Shown here in pieces: positions 14,838 to 19,473 of a DNA stretch of 19,473 nt. Made by a program: the position numbers and the translations under genes. Numbering within the stretch: position 1 is the stretch's first letter; each line of letters begins with the position of its first letter. The stretch spans positions 1 through 19,473 of the forward strand of contig CALJTX010000041.1 of assembly GCA_937975705.1 (NCBI GenBank), in the 5' to 3' direction. The DNA comes from an uncultured Flavobacteriia bacterium (GTDB lineage Bacteria; Bacteroidota; Bacteroidia; Flavobacteriales_D; Crocinitomicaceae). A model generated the notes under the pieces. It searched no databases and had not been told where the DNA came from. It was given only the letters and a program-made list of their open reading frames with translations.

Positions 14838-15578
14838 TTATTTTTTAAAAAACTGATCAAATTTACTACTCACCTTGCGCAGCAATACAAAAAAAGGAAA
14901 CGGCAGGCCATTCTTACGCATGACACGCAGGTCTTCTTTGCTTTTGGCCAATAAATTACTGAGTTTGGAACTTGCACCACCCTGACGCATCAGCATCAAG
15001 GTTTTTGGTAAGTAGGTATAGGTATACTCGGGCTTCGCGAAAACACGAAGTATAAAATCGTAATCGGCTGCAATCTTGAACTGGGTATCAAAAGGGCCCA
15101 CTTGAAGATAAATTTCTTTGCGCAAAAACAAGGTCGGGTGCGGCGGCATCCAGCCTTTATGCAGCAGAGCAGGATCAAATGTGCAACTCTTCCAAAGTCT
15201 CAAGACATTTTTAATATCGTGCTCCATCACATAGTTTAAATCGCCATAAACACCATCTACACCTTTTTCAAATGCTGTTGCCACTTGAGTCAATACTTGT
15301 GTATTTGGGTATAGATCATCGGAATGCAACAAACCAATGACCTCCCCAGTGGTCCTATTCACGGCCTTATTGAGCGCATCGTAAATACCATTGTCCTGCT
15401 CAGATTGGGCCGAAACACGAAGATCATTCAAACTCCTCACCCACTCCATGGTACCATCTGTTGAGGCGCCATCTTGCAGCACCCACTCCCACTCCTGAAA
15501 TTCTTGAGCCAATAAACTCGCATACGCTTCTTTGAGTGTTTGCAGGGAGTTGTAGGTGACAGTGATGATGGAGATCAT
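14838..15578 (-). CDS. GT2-family glycosyltransferase
   Basis: Cytoplasmic inverting glycosyltransferase of 246 residues with a GT-A fold. The start is MISIITVTYNS. QDGASTDGT (35-43) binds the nucleotide part, DNGIYDALNKAV (62-73) is the hallmark of the WcaA-like subgroup, and HSDD (85-88) supplies the metal-binding DxD equivalent. HPTLFLRKEIY and AADYDFILR follow in the acceptor half. The open frame extends upstream to 15647 into the carbamoyltransferase gene, but the ATG at 15578 begins exactly at the first beta-strand and lies 5 bp after that gene's stop. It would add one sugar to the lipid-linked glycan; donor and acceptor are unknown. Confidence 0.93.
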   Translation of the reverse strand: MISIITVTYNSLQTLKEAYASLLAQEFQEWEWVLQDGASTDGTMEWVRSLNDLRVSAQSEQDNGIYDALNKAVNRTTGEVIGLLHSDDLYPNTQVLTQVATAFEKGVDGVYGDLNYVMEHDIKNVLRLWKSCTFDPALLHKGWMPPHPTLFLRKEIYLQVGPFDTQFKIAADYDFILRVFAKPEYTYTYLPKTLMLMRQGGASSKLSNLLAKSKEDLRVMRKNGLPFPFFVLLRKVSSKFDQFFKK

Positions 15579-15583
15579 TGGTT

Positions 15584-17317
15584 TTATTTCCGCGACAACA
15601 CGATATTTTCCATCACGAGCATATCCATACTCGTTCTTAAATAGCAAGAAATAGCCTCTTCTGGTGCATTGACAATCGGTTCGTTTTCGTTAAAAGAGGT
15701 ATTGAGCAAGATAGGTACACCTGTTTGCTTGAAAAATTCGGTGATGAGTGCGTGGTAGCGCGGAGAGTATGCAGCGTCTACAGTTTGTAAGCGGCCCGAA
15801 CCATCGGCATGGGTTACTGCAGGAATTTCTGACTGTTTTTCTTTTCTGATCGGGAATACCTTTTCCATGAATGGAACGGGTTCGTTGCGCTCGAACCAAT
15901 TAGGCACCTCTTCTTTGAGGATACTTGGCGCAAAAGGTCTGAAGCTTTCGCGGCGTTTGATTTTAAGATTCAAGATTTCTTTGGCGTCTGAACGGCGCGG
16001 ATCTGCAATAATAGAACGGCCACCTAAGGCACGCGGGCCAAATTCAGCGCGACCGTTGAACCAGCCTACTACCCCGCCGTTGGTAAGGCACTGCACAATC
16101 TCGGGATAGAGCTCTGCATCTGGCAACTCGCGGTAAACCAATCCTTGTTTTTCGCATTCTGCTTTGATGAATTCATTCGAAAAATGAGACCCGGTGTTGG
16201 CATTGTAAACTGCCTCGCTGCGCTTTTGGCCTGCAACCATGTGGTGCACCCAATAGGCAGAACCCATAGAAATGCCAGCGTCGTGGCCAGCACTCGGGAT
16301 ATACACTTCGGTAAAAGGCGTATTGCTGGTGATTTTGCCGTTTGCAACCGAGTTTTGCGCCACCCCACCCGCAATACAAACCTTGGTAAGGCCAGTTTTT
16401 TGATGCAAATATGTCAGAACGTGGAAAATGATTTCTTCGGTATAGCGCTGCACAGAAGCAGCGAGGTCTTTGTGGTACTGTGTAAGCTCTTGCTCTTTCT
16501 TTCTGACCTTGCCAAATTTTGCCTCCATTTTCTCATTGAACAAAGCATGTACAAGTGGCATGTAGTCATCGGAATAATACACGTAGCCTTTATGTGGAGA
16601 CTGAAAATAACTCAAATTGAGCTTAAACAAACCACCGGGAATGAGTTGCACAACATCGCGGAGTTTGTCTACATATTTGGGTTCACCGTAAGGTGCAAGC
16701 CCCATGATTTTGTATTCATCGCCATAATACGGGAAACCCAATAATTGGGTCATCGCCGAATAAAATACACCTACTGAGTGCGGAAAATCAAGATCTTCAA
16801 GTACTTCAATATCCGTACCCTTGCCACGTGCCAGCATGGTTGTAGTAAAATCTCCGGCACCGTCTATTGATAAGATAGCAGCCTCTTCATAAGGCGACGG
16901 ATAAAAAGCCGATGCCAAGTGGCTGCGGTGGTGCTCGACGTTCTGAATTTTTGATCCTAATGTCGCTTTGTTGGCGCTTGGATCTACTTTTAAGAGCTCA
17001 TCTGCTATGCTCAATACTTGTTTGGCATTCAAAAAGCGTTTGCGGGCATAATTGAACACTGCCAAAGGAGATTGCAACATGAACAACATTTTTCGATTGA
17101 ATTTGGCCTTTGGATCGCGTCCAATACTAATGTAATTGACCTCATCAAGACTTACACCTGCTTCTTTCAAACAAAATTGAATAGCCTGTACAGGAAAACC
17201 TGCCCAGTGTTTGGTGCGCGTAAAACGCTCTTCCTCAGTAGCCGCAATAAGTTTACCATTCACTAAAATGGCCGCCGAAGCATCGGCATGGTAGGCGTTG
17301 ATTCCTAGGATGATCAT
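15584..17317 (-). CDS. NodU/CmcH-family O-carbamoyltransferase
   Basis: 577-residue enzyme that uses carbamoyl phosphate and ATP to place a carbamoyl group on a hydroxyl, as in Nod factor, tobramycin and cephamycin synthesis. The N-terminal Kae1-like domain begins MIILGINAYHADASAAIL and holds EEERFTRTKH (28-37), the metal-site motif HHRSH (129-133) and DGAGD (152-156). The C-terminal half has AGGVAQNSVANG, the signature GWFNGRAEFGPRALGGRS, RESFRPFAPSIL and PILLNTSFNENEPIV. Length and motifs are complete. The frame is open up to 17365, but the ATG at 17317 begins the first strand and lies 4 bp after the preceding gene. Its place among glycosyltransferases implies that the polysaccharide or its repeat unit carries a carbamate ester. 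The acceptor sugar is unknown. Confidence 0.95.
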   Translation of the reverse strand: MIILGINAYHADASAAILVNGKLIAATEEERFTRTKHWAGFPVQAIQFCLKEAGVSLDEVNYISIGRDPKAKFNRKMLFMLQSPLAVFNYARKRFLNAKQVLSIADELLKVDPSANKATLGSKIQNVEHHRSHLASAFYPSPYEEAAILSIDGAGDFTTTMLARGKGTDIEVLEDLDFPHSVGVFYSAMTQLLGFPYYGDEYKIMGLAPYGEPKYVDKLRDVVQLIPGGLFKLNLSYFQSPHKGYVYYSDDYMPLVHALFNEKMEAKFGKVRKKEQELTQYHKDLAASVQRYTEEIIFHVLTYLHQKTGLTKVCIAGGVAQNSVANGKITSNTPFTEVYIPSAGHDAGISMGSAYWVHHMVAGQKRSEAVYNANTGSHFSNEFIKAECEKQGLVYRELPDAELYPEIVQCLTNGGVVGWFNGRAEFGPRALGGRSIIADPRRSDAKEILNLKIKRRESFRPFAPSILKEEVPNWFERNEPVPFMEKVFPIRKEKQSEIPAVTHADGSGRLQTVDAAYSPRYHALITEFFKQTGVPILLNTSFNENEPIVNAPEEAISCYLRTSMDMLVMENIVLSRK

Positions 17318-17321
17318 TGAT

Positions 17322-18449
17322 TTATTTTTCAAATAGTTGGAGATATTTTGTCTTGTTTGCCGCAAACGGAACTAAAATTTGTTTTTCATAATATACCGCC
17401 GCACCACTACGCCATTCATCATAGTGCGCTTGATCCATAGCGGCGAGTTCGGCAAGCGCAAGCGGTAAATCTGTATGCGTTACATCCCATCCTGCTTTTT
17501 GAGCCACTAAATTTTGCCATGGCGTATGCTTTGAAATGAGCACAGGTCTGCCTTGACCAAGGCTTTCTACAATAGAATGACCGTAGTTTTCGCCCTCGCT
17601 TGGAAGCAAAAGCGCATGCGCCGTAACTAAATGATTCGCAACATCCTCTGAGGAGCAAGTACCATGATATTTAACTTGAATGTGACCAGGCAATTCAGAA
17701 ATGACGCGCAAACATTGGTTCCAATATGCTTCGTTATAGCAAGCACCATAGAGATCTAGTGTAATCGTACCCGATTGAGCTTTTAAGGCATTCAAGCCAT
17801 GAAGTGTGCCTTTTTCCGGGGCAATCCGCCCAACAGAAACGAGTTTCAAAACGCCTACCTCTTTTCGAATAGGTTGAGGCGCTACTTGATTGAGGTGCGC
17901 CAAATTTGGCACCACTTGCACATTCATTTGGCTCCCGAGCACTTTTTGAATATCCGTTTTTTCTACCTCAGAAGTAGCATGAAAAATGACGTGCGAATAG
18001 GTATTGAGCCAACGCATCATACTCAAAAACAAATACTTCTTGAAGGGCTTGACACCCAATGCATGAGGGCTCAGCATACCGCGTGCAGCAACAATTGTCT
18101 TGAACTTCAGGCGCGTTCCCAATTGCAAAGGCCATTGCGAAAATGCTTTTGAATAAATCCCATTGATGTACAATACATCTGGCGCTACAGCCTTGAGTTG
18201 TGCTTCTATGGTAGCTTTTGATAAATTTTGTTCAGAACAATAAAAAATTTGACAATTTTCAGCAAATGGCACCCATTGATCAGACTTGATGTTTGGATAC
18301 ACTTCTGTAGCGCAGTAGTCTGTGTTTCTTGTGAATATATAAAATTGACACTCAGGCATTGCTGTAATAAGATTGGCTACAGAACGCACTGGTCCACCGG
18401 AGTTGGTACCGGGTAAAAACCAATCTATGGTGATGAGGACGCGTGTCAT
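17322..18449 (-). CDS. GT4-family glycosyltransferase (first of two)
   Basis: 375-residue retaining glycosyltransferase with the GT-B fold. The N-terminal domain starts TRVLITIDWFLPGTNSGGPV, with the glycine-rich loop used for donor or acceptor contact. The C-terminal domain begins near LVSVGRIAPEKGT (about 201-213) and carries the EX7E motif ENYGHSIVE (Glu287 and Glu295) followed by GQGRPVLIS. No signal peptide or transmembrane segment is seen, so it acts at the cytoplasmic face. Its ATG overlaps the stop of the preceding GT4 gene in an ATGA, and the carbamoyltransferase starts 4 bp after its stop. Donor and linkage cannot be predicted. Confidence 0.93.
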   Translation of the reverse strand: MTRVLITIDWFLPGTNSGGPVRSVANLITAMPECQFYIFTRNTDYCATEVYPNIKSDQWVPFAENCQIFYCSEQNLSKATIEAQLKAVAPDVLYINGIYSKAFSQWPLQLGTRLKFKTIVAARGMLSPHALGVKPFKKYLFLSMMRWLNTYSHVIFHATSEVEKTDIQKVLGSQMNVQVVPNLAHLNQVAPQPIRKEVGVLKLVSVGRIAPEKGTLHGLNALKAQSGTITLDLYGACYNEAYWNQCLRVISELPGHIQVKYHGTCSSEDVANHLVTAHALLLPSEGENYGHSIVESLGQGRPVLISKHTPWQNLVAQKAGWDVTHTDLPLALAELAAMDQAHYDEWRSGAAVYYEKQILVPFAANKTKYLQLFEK

Positions 18450-19447
18450 TTCTTCTTAGGAAATAAACTTTGGTAAATTTTGAGGTATTGCCCTGCCACA
18501 ACAGCTGGGTCAAAACGCTTGCAGTTTTCATAGCCAGCGGCTAGGAGCTCTGTTCGCAACGCTTCTTCTGAAATGAGCTTTTGAAAGCCCTGTTTGATAC
18601 TCTTTACCGAATAAGGGTCAATGAGCAAAGCGCCTTTGCCCGCTATATCTGGCATGGAAGAACAATTACTCGTGAGCACTACCCTACCCGTCGCCTGGGC
18701 CTCAATAATTGGCATGCCGAAACCTTCATGGGTAGAACACAGCGCAACAATATCTGCCTGACGGTATTTTTCTAATAAATCCTCAAAAGGAATGCTATCA
18801 CAAACTTCATAATTTTGATCTTTCAGCAAAACCAACTCTTCTGCATCTAGCTTGGCTACAATACTCAATTTAACATTTAGCCCTTGGGTGGCTTTGAGCA
18901 CCCGTTTGAGATTTTTGTTGGGTGCCGAACCCAAAAGCAAAATGGTAGGGCATTCAGCATCGAAAGCCTTTTCTACTTTGGTAAAACGCTGGTCTACAAC
19001 CGTCGGAATGACGTGTATGCGTCGTGCCTTCGGCAAATGCCTTAATATTTCATTTTTAGTCGCTACGCTTACGCAGGTAATTGCGTGGGCTTTTTTGATG
19101 GGCCCAGCAAGCCAAAAATAGCGCAAGAGCTGATATCTGAGGCCTTTGGCCTCGCGCAAGAAACCGATGTCGTGAATGGTAAGCACGCGTTTGCCACGCG
19201 GAATTCCCCACATTAAAAAATGTACATCGCCACTCACGTGCGTGATGTCTGGGCGCCATTTCTCTACTTTACTTTCTAATGCTTTAACACTTCTATTTCT
19301 CGGTAATATTCCATTTGAATAAAACGGAGCTTGCCAATGCTGAACCTCAGCTACTTTTTCTAGAAAAGGGCTCAGGGTTTGAAAGTAGTTTTCAATACTG
19401 AAATTGCCATATGGGCGTGGCTTTCTATGCGCGAACAGTAATTTCAT
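18446..19447 (-). CDS. GT4-family glycosyltransferase (second of two)
   Basis: 333-residue GT-B glycosyltransferase. The N-terminal half contains DITHVSGDVHFLMWG and RVLTIHDIGFL, a pattern common in mannosyl- and rhamnosyl-type GT4 enzymes. CVSVATKNEILRHLP and HVIPTVVDQRF follow at the hinge. The C-terminal domain has LLLGSAPNKNLKRVL and the EX7E motif EGFGMPIIE (Glu241 and Glu249), then PDIAGKGALLIDPYS. It differs clearly from the neighbouring GT4, so the two are not a recent duplication. The ATG at 19447 is preferred. Its stop overlaps the next gene in an ATGA. The donor sugar is unknown; mannose or rhamnose is only a guess from the subgroup. Confidence 0.93.
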   Translation of the reverse strand: MKLLFAHRKPRPYGNFSIENYFQTLSPFLEKVAEVQHWQAPFYSNGILPRNRSVKALESKVEKWRPDITHVSGDVHFLMWGIPRGKRVLTIHDIGFLREAKGLRYQLLRYFWLAGPIKKAHAITCVSVATKNEILRHLPKARRIHVIPTVVDQRFTKVEKAFDAECPTILLLGSAPNKNLKRVLKATQGLNVKLSIVAKLDAEELVLLKDQNYEVCDSIPFEDLLEKYRQADIVALCSTHEGFGMPIIEAQATGRVVLTSNCSSMPDIAGKGALLIDPYSVKSIKQGFQKLISEEALRTELLAAGYENCKRFDPAVVAGQYLKIYQSLFPKKK

Positions 19448-19473
19448 TTCTTAAAAGATAATCCTCCAAAGCA
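19425..19473 (-). CDS. possible 3' end of an upstream gene (partial, frame uncertain)
   Basis: Between the last full gene and the right edge only 26 bases remain. Two minus-strand frames are open to the edge. One encodes CFGGLSFKK and ends in a TGA that overlaps the GT4 start as ATGA, the same junction seen at the next gene boundary. The other encodes ALEDYLLRNEITVRA and ends at 19425, overlapping the GT4 gene by 23 bp. The operon pattern makes a cut gene here likely, but the frame cannot be decided from so little sequence. Confidence 0.3.
   Translation of the reverse strand, partial: ALEDYLLRNEITVRA

Noticed and set aside
15579..15647. N-terminal extension of the GT2 enzyme by 23 residues
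   Set aside because: It overlaps the conserved C-terminus of the carbamoyltransferase, and GT2 enzymes start directly at the ISIITVTYN strand.
16145..16744. Plus-strand open frame of 199 codons
   Set aside because: It lies wholly antisense to the carbamoyltransferase, whose motifs are intact across this stretch; composition is unlike a real protein.
17318..17365. N-terminal extension of the carbamoyltransferase by 16 residues
   Set aside because: It overlaps the end of the GT4 gene and precedes the conserved first strand MIILGIN; the internal ATG is the natural start.

Overview
The window reads as chromosomal DNA of a member of the Bacteroidota, probably Flavobacteriia-like or Sphingobacteriia-like. 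The grounds are a TonB-dependent receptor with an N-terminal carboxypeptidase-regulatory-like domain, a small Cys/His-rich companion of the HYC_CC_PP type, a long (633-residue) Bacteroidota-style PurF, a Wzc-like kinase with a Tyr-Gly tail, start regions without clear Shine-Dalgarno sequences, and a TAnnTTTG-type promoter box. This placement is inference from family knowledge; no rRNA or other taxonomic marker is present.

Left part (1-2754): a 10-bp tandem repeat touches the window edge. It is followed, on the minus strand, by a two-gene unit: a small secreted Cys/His-rich protein, then a TonB-dependent outer-membrane receptor. The pair looks like a metal (possibly copper) handling or uptake module. 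A 51-bp divergent intergenic region separates it from purF (2806-4707, plus strand), the first committed enzyme of purine synthesis. purF ends tail-to-tail with waaA (Kdo transferase, minus strand), the two stop codons overlapping in one TTAA. An outer-membrane beta-barrel protein of unknown function lies upstream of waaA.

Right part (6775-19473): a long, tightly packed minus-strand polysaccharide cluster. In transcription order it holds two GT4 glycosyltransferases, a NodU/CmcH-type O-carbamoyltransferase, a GT2 glycosyltransferase, a type II mannose-6-phosphate-isomerase-like cupin, glucose-6-phosphate isomerase (pgi), a membrane-anchored Kelch protein with a C-terminal helix-turn-helix-like domain, a WecA/TagO-like initiating sugar-phosphate transferase, a Wza-like export lipoprotein and a Wzc-like tyrosine kinase. 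A strong intrinsic terminator with a UUCG tetraloop follows the kinase. Most junctions are overlaps (ATGA, TAATG) or gaps of 4-39 bp, so one transcription unit is likely; the only larger internal gap is 86 bp, before the WecA-like gene.

Together these genes would supply sugar phosphates (pgi plus cupin), start a lipid-linked glycan (WecA-like), extend and carbamoylate it (three glycosyltransferases, carbamoyltransferase), and control its length and export (Wzc and Wza). Flippase and polymerase genes are not in the window and would be expected beyond its right edge. The least explained parts are the Kelch/transmembrane/helix-turn-helix protein, the Tyr-Gly kinase tail with a basic extension, and the receptor/Cys-rich pair. 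No tRNA, rRNA, CRISPR array, insertion sequence or transposase was seen, and no gap between genes exceeds 300 bases.
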